From Papilionanthe hookeriana x Papilionanthe teres (lineage: Eukaryota; Streptophyta; Magnoliopsida; Asparagales; Orchidaceae), in contig CM040421.1 of assembly GCA_022702705.1 (NCBI GenBank), forward strand, positions 69,496,121 through 69,560,120: 64,000 nucleotides of DNA, in the 5' to 3' direction. Both the position numbers and the translations under genes were made by a program. The notes under the pieces were generated by a model, which was not told the DNA's origin, did no database searches, and worked only from the letters and a program-made list of their open reading frames with translations. Below, piece by piece: positions 8,890 to 20,456 of the stretch; positions within the stretch are counted from its first letter, which is position 1, and the number at the start of each line of letters is the position of its first letter.

Positions 8890-11780
8890 ATTCAATGGAG
8901 TAGCTTTCTTGTAAATATAATGAAACGTTTGTTCTTGACATAACTTGATAAACTACCTAGAAAATATTACATTATATGAAAACTTTAGTAAGGAATCCAT
9001 TAAAATTAAATTCAAACAAAATTTATTAACTATTATATGATTACACATAATCACATTTAAGGTTTAACTAACTCAATTTGACAAATTTGTTCTGATTTAT
9101 AGTGCTTATAAATTCAAGTAATTTTTTCAATATGGATACTACTCAAGGATATTCAGGGTATTATAATTAAGTTTATTGTAAGAAGTTAATGTTATAATTG
9201 ACATAATTAAGAAAATTGATGAAATTTAGTGAGGCATATAAAATTTGCATGCACATATGAGTGATCAACATCGTGATGACGACCCAATAAAGCATATGAT
9301 CACTGAATACAATAATAATAATCTTCACATGATAGAAGTTGTGTAATCAATTAGATAAATAAAATAAAGTAGATTTCCCTGTTATTTAATAACATCTAAC
9401 ATGTTTTAAATTATTGTAAATAAAATTTAATCAATTCAGTTATGTCTTCATTATTCTCAATATTTTTAGTATGACCTAGTCAACTAATTTACATCAAAAT
9501 TCTAGAGGTAACTATACTAGCTATATCAAAGTCTTAAAGCACTTAATTCTTTTGATGAGCTTTAATGTATGGAGCCCTTAAGCTTATCCTTGAAGTGTCA
9601 AATCCTTCAATAAGCTTAGGAAATCACAGTTCATCTTGATTATTATTATAGAATGAATATCCTAAAAGAAAACACTTAATAAACTATTAAATTGTCTTAT
9701 AGGATTTGTTATCATCAAATCAATAGTGAGCCACACAGGAGTCATATGGCCATGATATGTAACTGCATTATACAAAATATCGGCGCTCTTGAATGCCTTT
9801 CAAAACTTCTCATGGACGCGTCTCATAGCCTCTCGTATGAAATATATCTCACAATATATGAGGCATATCTTGCCTTAAAATTTAAGAGCCGTGCACCTTA
9901 TTTTTACCAAGATAACTTAAATGAGTCAATTTTAAAAGAGAAAGCGAATGCAAAACAATATAGTGGAATCATATATATGATGTTCAAATAATATTCGAAA
10001 CTTAGTTAATCTTGCTCAAATTTTGCTTAAATCTTGATTTAATTGATCAACCTTGCTGAAACTTATTTCAACATGTTTCCAACATTAATTGAATTTTGTT
10101 CAGACTTTGATCATAAAATCTTTGATCTATGTTTGAGACTATTGATCATTGTCGAGCTTTGTTTGAAAATATGAACAATATTCAAATAAACGTTGAAAAA
10201 TTTTAATCATGACACATAAATATTTTTATTAAGGTTAGAGTAAGATTTGATCACTGTTCGAATCTGGCAATGTGATGTCTAATGTCCTTCATGATTGCAT
10301 GACAGTTCTTAATTTATGATTTGATGTTAAAATATTATTATGTTAATTCTTACTCCATACTATAATATTTTTATAAATATTTCTCACTTTGCATAATTTA
10401 TTAATTTTGAAGCTTTTGTTTCAAAACACCAAGTTTTTTGTCACGCCACACGTATAGAAAATATCTCAACGCTTAATGGTGTAATTTTAAATCTTTTTAT
10501 GGGATAATGAGGTTAATAGGAATCCAAGAACCTTAAGTTATTATGGCAAGGTTTGATTCTTTCACTTTGGTACCATTTGCAGAAGCTGAAGGCAATAGAA
10601 TTATCCTTGGCTCTTGTACTTGTTGTGGTCTTGAGGAAAAAGATCATGGATGATTTTTGACTTGTGATGGAGAGAGAATGGAAGTCTACGGAGAGATAAA
10701 GAGTTAGGATAAATTGAGCGGAGGGGTAAAGAAAGAGAGGTTTCCAGGCTAGATGGGGGTAAAAGGAGATGAATTTGGAAGAGGAATAGGAGGGCATGTT
10801 CAACAGTTAAATGGAGTTGGCTTGCAAAGCAATTTTTTTGTGCAATCTTTACTAAATTAAGCAATTACATGTTACCCTTTAATAAAGCTTGGGATTGTCA
10901 ACATAAAACTATAGCAATGCAAACAACCAAGAAAAGACCTAAATATTGACTTGAAATGTAAATGCATTATGAAGATAACTACTTTATTGAGATAAATGTA
11001 CACGATTCTGTAATTGAGTTGAACAGCGGTGCAAGTGGATCTAGCTATGAATATTTTCGGTATCAAGAAGGTTTTTTTAGTTTTGCATGTCTGATAAAAC
11101 ATAACTTGCCAGGTGACATAGATTTGTCGTTCTGTTAAAGGGATTATAAATGACTAGGGAATGTCCGCTTAACCTTTATCTAGTATTTTTCTATGATGAT
11201 GGTAGAGTCCACTAAAGGTTGACCTATAATTCATTGTAGTGTTACAAAAATGGCAACAAGCTGGATCGCTTAGCTCAACAACCAAGGTGATACAAGATGA
11301 TTCAAGATTGGATTTTCTAATGCAATTAATATGATTCATAGTTTGATTTTATATGAAGAAAAATTATGATTTATAAATCACATGCCACCAATTAGTTCCA
11401 CGATTTGCATTTCTTAAATCTTAAAGGTAAATACTAGAATTAAACCTTATCAATAATGAACTGATTGAAATATTTTTGAGAAAGTCAAAGCGGAATGAGA
11501 AACAAATAAAAAAAACAAGAAGCAAAAATTATTTTTCATAAATTGGAGTTCTAACTTGTCAAATTTTTATTCAAAATCAAGGCATCAAGTAAGTCAATAT
11601 CAAATAATGTAGATGAAGTAGCTCAATGAACAATCATATCGATGTAAAAAAATTAGGCCTTACGTTTATATGAGTATTTTGTTTCTCATGTAATTAAGTA
11701 GTTACCCTAGCACTAAACTGAAAAAGAATTTATACACCAAATTTGTACTCATAAGATTGAGACTGAATGGAATGCAAAGT
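8890..11780. other. AT-rich DNA without recognised genes
   Basis: I found no exon-like block on either strand. The frame at 9,692-9,991 and the minus-strand frames at 10,513-11,102 have no domain pattern and no splice context. This stretch lies upstream of the UBP terminal exon and may be intron of that gene if its other exons lie left of the window. Confidence 0.4.
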
Positions 11781-11784
11781 TTTT

Positions 11785-11787
<3 letters not shown>

Positions 11788-11860
<73 letters not shown>

Positions 11861-11870
11861 CATATATATA
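11788..11870. repeat. (TA)n microsatellite
   Basis: About 60 bp of uninterrupted TA, followed by ttatatatacatatata. Confidence 0.95.
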
Positions 11871-13260
11871 ACTAAAACATTTAAGTTAAAGCTCCACCTG
11901 AACAAAGATTGTAAGCCACCGCTCAAATAGAAGTTTTTTTTCATAAATGTGCCTGGTTTGAGAAAAATTGAATCCATCAAATTGAATCTTTGTTTAATGT
12001 ACAAGAAGCCATCCACTATAGTAATTAACTTGAATAGGACCAAAATTGAAATCACGCTAAACCATATAAACCATTCTCAAATCAGGAAATAAAAAATAAC
12101 CTTCTCTTGGACATCATCACCAACTTATTTTTAATTATAGAAAAATAAAATAAATCTAATAATAATTATAAGGAATAAACTATATATAATTCATTTCTTG
12201 ATGTGATGCTTCTGACAGGAATAATAGAATATTTTGATCACAAGATCTCCTATTTGTCATCTGCTCATTAAAACAGTCTGTTATTTTCTTCATTGGGCAA
12301 GGTTAAGCTACCCTTTTGGGGCAACATGTTTGTCACGGTATTTTATCCTTGGGATTAATCAGTGAATTAGAGGCCAAGATAGAAAACTGCTAAATGATTT
12401 TGGAGGAATGTACCGATTCTTATGAAAGTTGGAATGCTTGGGTTGCATTTTGCCAGAAATGGATGGTGAATTACTTGATCATGATTTATGTTCTTGTGAT
12501 ATATTAATACGTTATTATTATTGATTTTCATTGCGTTGGTTCTACCACCATTATTAAGGTTGCATTACACTGAACAACGCCATTTTGGCCCTGTTAGTAG
12601 TTTTAACTCGTGCAGATACGTTAGGATTATGGAGCAGTTTCTCTTGGCTTTGTCTGTATGCTATTAATTCTGGTGAAAGGATATGAAAGAGGAGTTAAAA
12701 ATCTGAAAATCAATGGTACTAGATTTAAAATCAACCGATAAATTTTGTTCACTATCTCCATTTAATCCAGGTAAAGTCAATTTGAATAGACAAAGGAAGT
12801 TTAGATCTTCAACCGTTTCTGCTCTTTTGTTTGCTTGAAGAAAGCACATTTTGAAAAAAAAAATGATAAAATGTTTTATATTCATCTTCTGATTAGGTGT
12901 AGTTAGCAATCTACATTTTGTGTAACTTCTATGAAAACCACCTCAAAATGTAATGATCTCTTTTTCAAACAGAAAATAAATTAAGAACGCCATTGTTTTG
13001 TAAGTCTTTTTTTTTTTTCCTTCAAGCAACCAAATGATCCCTGATTTGAATCTAAGCTGTTTTTAAGTTTAGTTCTTTATTGAGGAATATCACCATTTTT
13101 ACTGCATCATGAACTCATTTAATACTCAGTACTCCTTATAGATTATTTCTTTTACAAACATTTATTGAATGCAACTTTCAAGGATGATCTCACGGACCAT
13201 TTTATTATGGTTTCTTTGCACTTCTTTAGTATCCCTCCACTTTTACCCAGAAGTTTTAAA
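11871..13260. other. AT-rich DNA, no gene seen
   Basis: No convincing exon. A T-rich run lies near 13,008-13,019. Possibly intronic for the UBP gene, whose last exon lies downstream. Confidence 0.35.
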
Positions 13261-13274
13261 AGGCCTTCTCTATT

Positions 13275-13508
13275 AACAACACCGCACACAGCATCAACAA
13301 CAGGGAACACTCGACATGACTCAGCAACCAATCCGGTTATTCTCACCGTCAAGATGTTACCATCTACAAGCCAACCGTTGATCAACCTGCGCACATAAAA
13401 ACAGTCTAAATAGATTATCGTATAAATACTTGTAACTATTCACTGAGTAAAGCCAAACTTCTTAGCTTCTTCCTCTGGTTTTTCATCATGAAGTAATTAA
13501 TGCTTTCA
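13275..13508 (+). repeat. 5' LTR of Ty1/copia element B
   Basis: The segment from about 'agggaacactcgacatgactcagcaacc' to 'aattaatgctttc' is repeated at 15,935-16,166. Shared blocks include 'tataaatacttgtaactattcact' (probable promoter/R region) and 'tcatcatgaagtaattaat'. It is followed at 13,509-13,519 by tagtatcagag, which resembles the initiator-Met tRNA primer-binding site. The left border is approximate. Confidence 0.7.
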
Positions 13509-13519
13509 TAGTATCAGAG
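13509..13519 (+). promoter_or_regulatory. Primer-binding site of copia B
   Basis: tagtatcagag matches the plant retroelement consensus for the initiator-Met tRNA (tggtatcagagc) at most positions and sits directly at the end of the 5' LTR. Confidence 0.6.
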
Positions 13520-14029
13520 TTTCTTCCCCATGGAAATCTCCCCCAATAATCAACAACCATGTCAAAACAATCATGATAGGAGAGCAGAAAATTCTTCTAA
13601 CATTGCTCTTCACTATTTAGGGTTCTTTGGCTGCTATGGAGTAGAAAGTTGGGTTTTTGTTTGGGGTTGTGGGGATGTGGTGGAGATCAACTATTTGTTT
13701 GGTCTTGAGATGTCCGGTTGTAGTCTTGGTACCATTGGGTGAGATTAAAGAGGGCCAGTTGTTGGGTTGGTTTGTGGTTGGGGATGGGTAGGAAGAGCAT
13801 GTTTAGTAGTGTACTTGGGGGGTATAAGAGGTTGGTGGGGAGTTATAGGTGGGAACTGAGGTGAGAGGAGGTGTGTAAGAGTTGGTTGAAAGTGACTAGT
13901 TGTAGAGTTGTGTGAGCACTTTGATAGGGAAAATTTGCTTCAAAGAACCGAATTTGATTAGAAATATGTCTTTCCTATGGTTAGATCTTGGTTCTCTTAT
14001 CACAGGGCACATGGCTTTCCTCCCTCTCC

Positions 14030-15360
14030 CAACCAACACGTCTGGGATGCAAGTGGACCGACAAGACCAAATACAACAAGGAAGGCAAGATATATACAAA
14101 GTTGGACTTGTTGGATAGGGCTTCAAATAACAATACAGACTTGACTACGATCAAAAATTCATGCTAGTTGTGAAAATTTCACTACTGCAACACACAAAAC
14201 TTGGCAAATAACACAACTTGACATTTTGAACGCATTCCTCCATAGTATACTCACTGAGAACGTTCTCATGAGCCAACCTCCAGGCTTCCGCAACCCCTCA
14301 AGGCATAACCATGTATGCCTTTTTAAAAAAGCTCTATACAACCTCCATCAATAGCCCAGGCAATGGCACCACACTTCATCTACCACCCTTCAATCACTCG
14401 GGTTCAAACACAACACGGCCAACTCCCTTCCCAATAGTCTCCATAACCTCCAATCTAGAAACCTATATTCTTATCTATGTCAAGGACATTCTCATTAAAG
14501 GAAACAATCCAACAACTATCTCCCAAACCACTACACAACTACAACACATTCAAAATGAAGAATTTGGGTCTCATTGATACCTTCCTAGGCATCCAAGTTC
14601 TTAAAACTCACAGTAGGCATACACCTCAATCAATCCAAATAGGCAGCATATATCCTTGCCAGACCAGCGATGACATCCTACAAACCTCTTCAAATGCCAG
14701 CAACAAACAAAATCCAAACTCTACCCACTAACCATCAACCATGCCACGGTCTCCATCTCTACAGACACCTCATCAGATCTTTGCAATACCCCAATCACTC
14801 ACCCTGACATCACCCTCACCGTTAACAAACTGTGTCAGCACCTACACAACCACCAACTGCATCATTTTACTCGCCTCAAAAGATTGCTCCATCACATCAA
14901 AGGATCCCTTACCATGGGCTTACTTATCCATTAAACAGATCTCGACCTCCATGCCTGTTCGGACTTCGACTGAGTAGGCGACACTACTGACACTAAATCA
15001 TCCAATGGTTGCTGCATCTCCTTGGCCAGTCCATAATCTCCCGATGCACAAATAAACAAACCACCGTTGCAAGATCATACATCGAAGCTGAATACTGCGT
15101 CCTCTCCACCACTGTAATAGAAATAATCTAGATCAGAAGACTTTTCCAGGATTTCCGTATCCCAAGTCCAGTTCCTACCCATTGCGACAATATCTCTGTC
15201 CTAGTGCTCACAAATAATCCCATCGTTCACGGTCAAACAAATCACATATAAATAGATTTCCACTTTATTCACAACTGCATCAAAAAACAGGAATTAATCG
15301 CTCACCACATTTTGTCCTCGGCAAAATCGCAAACATTTTCTCAAAACCACCGCTAGTAAG
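14030..15360 (+). pseudogene. Copia B reverse transcriptase and RNase H, degenerate
   Basis: Across several frames the plus strand gives, in order, LDYDQKF..VVK, QLDILNAFLH and SQPPGFRNP..HNHVCLFKK (14,200-14,340), then TYILIYVKDILIKGNN (catalytic YVDD changed to YVKD, about 14,460), FLGIQV, and a connection region with TRPD and CQH (about 14,750-14,900). RNase H follows with GDTTDTKSSNGCCI, TTVARS.IEAEYC and HFIHNCIKKQELI (14,970-15,310). Frameshifts and stops occur every 50-150 bp. The order and motifs are those of copia. Confidence 0.75.
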
Positions 15361-15403
15361 TCACTTTCACTCTCCAGCCTTGGAGCATCATTTTGCGGGA
15401 CAG

Positions 15404-15758
15404 TAAACGAGTCAAACACGAGTGAGCCCAGGAAATTTAAATATAGTTTTTTTTTCTTTAATTATTGTCAAACTTAGCTTGTTTCAGCTCGTTAAAAAAT
15501 ACAACTGTTCATGTTTAACTTGTTTTCTTAGCAAGTCGAACATGAGCTGTTCGGGAACATAGAGTTGTTTTGACAACCTTAGTCACGCAGGCGTAGGATG
15601 TTAGGGGTAAGGAAAATTTAAATCTTTTTTACTTATATTAAAACATCATTTAAATATAATTGAATATATTTTTATTCTATTTTAATTAATAATTTTAATT
15701 TTTTATAAATCTTTGTAGGCTTGTAGAAAATTAAATTATTTAAAAATATTCTTCATCG

Positions 15759-15814
<56 letters not shown>

Positions 15815-15934
15815 AATTCTTTCTGGCCAAAATGAGCCAAACACGAACGAATAAATTTTTATTTATGTTCGGCTCGTTTTCTTAGCGAACGACGAGCTAA
15901 ACAAGAATTGTTCATGAATGAGCCGTTTTGACAG
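15404..15934. repeat. GAGC-rich repeat, copy 1, inserted in an LTR
   Basis: This insert splits the 3' LTR of copia B and is flanked by gacag on both sides (399-403 and 930-934 of 15,xxx), a 5-bp target duplication. It contains two GAGC/CTCG-rich modules, each ending in a 'gttttgaca' motif (about 15,480-15,580 and 15,830-15,932), with AT-rich DNA and a (TA)n run between. A second copy lies at 36,103-36,609. No coding capacity. The family is unnamed here; similar 'gctcgttt..cgagcc' repeats are common in plants. Confidence 0.7.
15760..15810. repeat. (TA)n microsatellite
   Basis: About 50 bp of TA inside the GAGC-rich repeat, at the same relative position as the TA run in the 36-kb copy. Confidence 0.95.
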
Positions 15935-16166
15935 CAAGGAACTTTTCAAATGACTCAGCAACCAGCCCACTCACTCTCCCCGTCAAGATAGAACCACCTA
16001 CAAGCCAAACGTTGATCAACCTGCAGACATAACAACCCTTTGTAACAGAATATCCTATAAATACTTGTAACTATTCACTAAGGGAGAAATACTAATACAA
16101 CCAGATACAAAACCAAACCTCTTTGTTTCTTCCTCTTTCATCATGAAGTAATTAATCAATGCTTTA
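15935..16166 (+). repeat. 3' LTR of Ty1/copia element B (main part)
   Basis: Homologous to 13,275-13,508. A few bases of its 5' edge lie left of the GAGC-rich insert, after 'ttggagcatcattttgcggga', the likely degenerate polypurine tract. Confidence 0.65.
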
Positions 16167-16345
16167 ATTCTCTTCCCACGTATTTATAATGAGATGAAAA
16201 ACAACGTTCAACGCATCAATGAAGAATCATTGTATAACAACTTTAGGAGCTACTAATAAAGTTTGAGTTGCTAAATCAGCATTGAGTAAACCTACTTGAC
16301 TTTCAACAAACTTTAATTCTTCATTTAACAATTTCCATTATTTAG

Positions 16346-16586
16346 GTGCACCGAGGATCGAACCTCCTACCGTCTCATCGGGGTGGTGGAGCATTCAGGG
16401 AGCATGAGCAGAGGCCACTATGTGGCTTATGTGCGCGGCGATGGAAGAGGGAGCAGCAGAACCTCAAGTGGCAGCAGCAGTACCGGGCAAGCCTGGTTTT
16501 ATGCCAGTGATGCTTATGTGAGGGAGGTTTCGGTAGCCGAAGTGCTTCAGTCCGAGGCATATATTCTATTTTATGAAAAAGTGTGA
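16346..16586 (+). CDS. UBP2: Ubiquitin-specific protease (UBP1/UBP2 type), terminal exon
   Basis: This exon encodes the last 80 residues of a C19 deubiquitinase, a cysteine protease that removes ubiquitin from proteins. After the acceptor 'ttatttag' the frame (phase 2, so the first base completes an earlier codon) gives CTEDRTSYRLIGVVEHSGSM, then SRGHYVAYVRG with the catalytic His of the His box, a Ser/Gly-rich loop, AWFYASDAYVREVS and the end SEAYILFYEKV before TGA. The Tyr-rich 'YASD..V..V....VL.SEAYILFYE' end is typical of plant UBP1/UBP2. The Cys box, zinc finger and remaining exons were not found between 1 and 16,345; they may lie left of the window, or the exon may be a leftover. The intact frame, with no stop over 80 codons, favours a living gene. 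It faces the UBA-PUB gene tail to tail. Confidence 0.88.
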
Positions 16587-16644
16587 TGTGGAGTTCAGCT
16601 CAGCTTTTTCTTTGACCAGTTTTAGCTGTTAATGGCAGAAGAGA

Positions 16645-17220
16645 GTGGGAGAAAGAGAGAGAGAGAGAGCTTCCTGCAGATTGATGGGAATAACTTCACA
16701 CTCGTTGGCCATTTTTTTGAAATTATTAAGAGCCTTTTGTTCTAACCGTTTGGGGAGTTGGGTGAAGCCCGTAGAGGAGGGCCAATTGTGTAATCTATTT
16801 TTGTATCTTGTAATTTTTGTAGCATCTGCTTGAGAGGTGATAATTCATTTTGAAATGAGCATAAGAGTTAGATGTTTCTTCTCCATCTTCTTCTTCTTCT
16901 TCTTCTTCTTCTTCTTTTGTAATTTGAAAACATTATTGAATTATTGATATTTTGGAAGCCCTATACTTTTTTTTATGTTGGGCTGCCTTGACTGTATCTG
17001 GTTGATAAGTTTCTAGTATTTGGACTACTAGGTTTTGTTTGGCATGGCGTGTGTTATGCAATAGACTGAAATGAATGGCTGATAAAATTGTTTTTAATTT
17101 TTTGTCACAATTATGTAAAAATGGTGGTGGTTAGGTGAATTGTGGCGTTGATATATGTTGATTGAATGTTTTAGAATTCATGATTTTTGACTAGTTATAA
17201 TAAATATTTACATTTTTAGG
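16645..17220 (+). other. Downstream (3' UTR/intergenic) region of the UBP exon
   Basis: After the stop codon there is a GA run (16,652-16,672), a (CTT)n run (16,887-16,916) and T-rich DNA. The first few hundred bases probably hold the 3' UTR. No clear polyadenylation signal was singled out. Confidence 0.35.
16887..16916. repeat. (CTT)n microsatellite
   Basis: About ten ctt units. Confidence 0.9.
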
Positions 17221-17224
17221 AGGG

Positions 17225-18548
17225 GTTTATAGATATACCACCTAATTTTTATGTATTTATTTATATACAAAGTATTTTTAAATTCATATTAAAAATCGGT
17301 AATAGAAAGTTGTATGCGAGAGATTTTCATGTCTGTATTTTGATGTGATTGAGAACTATGAAGTAAATGTTAAAATTTTAAATATTAAGTGAGTATGCAA
17401 GAATTATGAGATATGTATATAAATGCCACTTTTTAAATTAAAAATGAGATGGAAGATTCACTTATGTACCACTCAATTCATATATTTACACACACACAAA
17501 CAGTAATTGATATCTGTCATCTTATACATGAGATTCTGTATTTCACCTTTTAGAAGTTCAAGTAGTATTTTTTTAAGTGGTGAAAGTTTTGAGCACTAAA
17601 AATTTTAAAAATAAAATTAAAATGATCGGTAAATACATAAGAATTGAAGAGTATCTCTGTAAATATCCGAGAAGAAAAACTACCATAAGTTATCATTCTA
17701 ACAACTCCTGATTTTCATTCATCTCAGTTTTGCAGTAAATTTTTTAAGTAGTTTTTTTTTTTTTCCCTTAATTATTGTCAAACTTCTGATTAATGCATAA
17801 AGCTATTAACCCTTAGTATCAACAAATGCAAATATGTATTGATGTGTGCTAAAAAAATTATGGTAGTAGAGTAATATATTATTGTCTTAGTATCAACAAA
17901 TGTAAAGTATTTATGTATCTGAATTTATTTATACAATGAATTTTTAAAATCCTATTACAAATCGCTAATAGTTAGTTTTTCAAGAGTGACATATTTTCAT
18001 ATGGCCAGTATTTTGATGTGATTGAGATCAATGCAAGTAAATATTAAAATATTAAATATTAGATATATATGTTAGAATTATGAGTTATGTATATAAATGC
18101 CACTTTTTTAATTAAAAATGAGAAGAAAGATTTGCATACATAACACTCAATTCTTATTTATTTACATATCTGTAAACTTTAATTTTTATATCAGTCATCT
18201 TACTTATGCATGAGTGTGTATTTCTCTTTTTCGATGTTTAAATAGTTGTAGTGTTAATAATTTTAAAAATAAAATTTAGATGTTAGATATACAATTACAT
18301 AAGAATTTAAGAGTATCTACGTAAATGCCCTAGAGCGAAAACTACTATGATAACTCAATCTAAAAAAGTCTTTTTTTTGCTTTCTTCTTTTTATGTAGGT
18401 TTTTTTTTTTTTTAAAAAAATTATTGTCGAACTTATGATGTCTAATGCATAAAGCTATTAACCCTTAGTATCAAAAAAATGTAAATAAGTATTGATGTGT
18501 GCTAGAAAATTTGAGGCAGTAGAGTAACATATTATTGTCTTAACATGA
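17225..18548. repeat. Tandem duplication of a MITE-containing block
   Basis: Two direct units of about 650 bp (17,235-17,895 and 17,906-18,548) share long blocks such as 'attttgatgtgattgaga', 'tatgtatataaatgccact', 'taacccttagtatca' and 'gtattgatgtgtgct'. Each unit contains two adjacent small elements with imperfect terminal inverted repeats (about 17,225-17,430, 17,463-17,669, 17,906-18,110 and 18,128-18,335). The ends resemble 'gcat.cca.tcaattc.tatgtatttacata'. No coding capacity. Confidence 0.7.
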
Positions 18549-18715
18549 CATGAAGATTCAACACACTCAGAAGAGAAAAAACAGTCAATAGAGACACTAG
18601 AAGTTCTTACATGAAAAATCATTTATTATCGTCTTAGCGTGGTATGCAGATTCAGCACACAAACAACAAAGAGAAAATAACCAATATATACACCAGAAGT
18701 TCAAATGTGGAAAGC
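18530..18715. repeat. Short imperfect tandem repeat of about 90 bp
   Basis: Two units beginning 'attattgtcttaacatgacatgaagattcaacacac' and 'attatcgtcttagcgtggtatgcagattcagcacac', each followed by an A-rich stretch and 'agaagttc'. Confidence 0.6.
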
Positions 18716-18839
18716 ACGTATAGAGAAAAACCCTGAGGTCTGACCCAGCTAAAGATTTCCACTAGCAATAATGATTAAAGTTGCAACCACATCTCCCATA
18801 GACAGAAAAGGGTTAGAGACTCTCCCAAGTTATTACGTT

Positions 18840-19260
18840 GACGTGCAGATAAATTTGTTGCCAGAAGTGGGCGGTGACCGATAACGACAAGCGGCGGCTG
18901 ACAGTTGGTGGTTGATAATGGTCGTTGGTGGTCGATGACGATCAGTGATAGTTGATAGCAGTTGGTGGTGCTCGACGATGGTCAAAGCTATCCGACCGAC
19001 TGTTTTCAATGGTTCAATTGAAGCCTGAAGAAGAGCGTGAGGCTTAAGGAGCTGAATTCCAGCATCACCTTGTTGCCGACTGTCGTCGACCGCCTTTGAC
19101 CACCACTGACCACCAATCGCCAACCGTTGCAGACCATTTCTCGCTGGTTGCCTCCAATGATCATCTTCCATAGCAAACTTCTTACAACAAGTTCATTTGT
19201 GCACCGCCGCAACTTTAAAGAGTGTTCAACTCTTTCCAGCACGTGGACAAAAGAATGTAC
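18840..19260. other. GC-richer region with degenerate GGTGGTCGAT-like repeats
   Basis: Base composition is clearly higher in GC than its surroundings. The plus strand carries repeated variants of 'ggtggt.gat.a.g' and, further right, 'gaccacc' blocks in opposite sense. The two minus-strand frames (112 and 86 residues) are low-complexity and have no known domain. It may be a decayed coding repeat or a transposon fragment. Confidence 0.35.
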
Positions 19261-19950
19261 ATGCAATATCCAGTTTATAGTGGATTTTCTTAGTTGGGAT
19301 TAACCTCGTGTTTTTTTTTTTCTTTTTCAGGCTTTACACATAAATATTTCTGGTGCCTTTACTGATTGTAATTTTATCTCTGTGTATGCAGAATTCTCGC
19401 ATAGTACTAAGGTGATAATCCTTTACTCTACCGCCATGAATCTTCTAACTTACATCATGTATTTTACTTTTCAGAACAAAATTTTTTTCTTTCACAGCTA
19501 CACTATAATGCAATATATAATTTCAGCACATTTGTTCATGTCATATGCTATACATAAAATTTTGACGTATAAAGTTACGACGACATTTTATTTGTTGGTG
19601 ATAAATAGTTGGAAAAAAAAAAAAAAAAAACCATCATATTTCAACATCCTATCTGTTGTATAAATTAGGAGGGCCCGGAAGTAAGTCATTCAAGGCATCC
19701 TATTTAATTTTCACTTTCCATTCATTAACCAAACCAACAATAGCTTGTGATTTGTTTGGAATAATAAATTTGTTACCTAAAAAGAAGTTATGCTTTTATG
19801 AGGATTCACTGGTCAGGGTCCATCTGAGCTTTTTTATTTGTCTTAATATCTTATATATATTATTAGCAAAGCTATAAAGTATTTGGAAAATTAACAGGTA
19901 TTTGAATTAACTTTTACTTATTTATTGTTGCTATGACTCATAATTATTTA
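19261..19950. other. AT-rich DNA, nothing recognised
   Basis: T- and A-rich stretches (homopolymer A at about 19,613-19,630). The two plus-strand frames here have no domain pattern. Confidence 0.35.
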
Positions 19951-19954
19951 ATTA

Positions 19955-20345
19955 AGGCATGTCATACTTATAATTAGAGAAGGATGAAAGCATGTAAGGA
20001 GAACCGGGTCTACATAGGAAGGCTCATTATGTTATAAATAACGAGGAGGCTTGTAGAGAGGGGTGTTGAGAGGCTAAAGAAAAGAAAATCAGGTTTTCCC
20101 TTGTTAATTAGATAGCATTAAAGAATTGAGAGGATGAGGATCTTGAAGGTCTCGCGAGAAAGAGAGGCCATAGCAAGATGTTGACTCTTCTCTCTCATTG
20201 TAAAACTATGTAACTCTTCCAATTGTCTTAGTGATTTGATTGTGATTTCCCTCTCGTGGATGTAGATCCTATGGATCGAACCACGTAATCACTTTGTGAT
20301 TCTTGTGTTTTCTTTCTTGTCAAGAAGATTTCTCACAACATTTAT
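19955..20345 (+). repeat. Possible solo LTR (copia-like)
   Basis: The segment has a TATA-like 'ttataaataacgagg' and, near its end, 'ctctcgtggatgtagatcc', 'gatcgaaccacgtaa' and 'tcactttgtgat'. These resemble the R/U5 end of Tork-type copia LTRs ('gtggatgtaggc...gaaccacgta'). No primer-binding site, internal region or second LTR was seen, and the borders are uncertain. Confidence 0.4.
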
Positions 20346-20423
20346 TTATTTATCCAACATTTAAGTTTTTTATAGATGAAGAGACCTTTCTTTTTTAATA
20401 AATACACACACGCACACACACAG

Positions 20424-20456
<33 letters not shown>

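Larger units (their letters stand above)
13275..16166 (+). mobile_element. Decayed Ty1/copia retrotransposon B
   Basis: LTRs at both ends, a Met-tRNA-like primer-binding site and a degenerate copia reverse transcriptase/RNase H on the plus strand define this element. Gag and integrase are not recognisable, and only about 2.4 kb of internal DNA remains. A GAGC-rich repeat is inserted in the 3' LTR. The element ends about 180 bp before the acceptor of the UBP terminal exon, so it lies in what should be that gene's last intron. Confidence 0.8.

Noticed and set aside
9692..9991. 99-residue plus-strand frame
   Set aside because: No recognisable family; it did not match the missing UBP segments I searched for.
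10513..11102. Minus-strand frames of 76-96 residues
   Set aside because: Low-complexity frames in AT-rich DNA without homology patterns.
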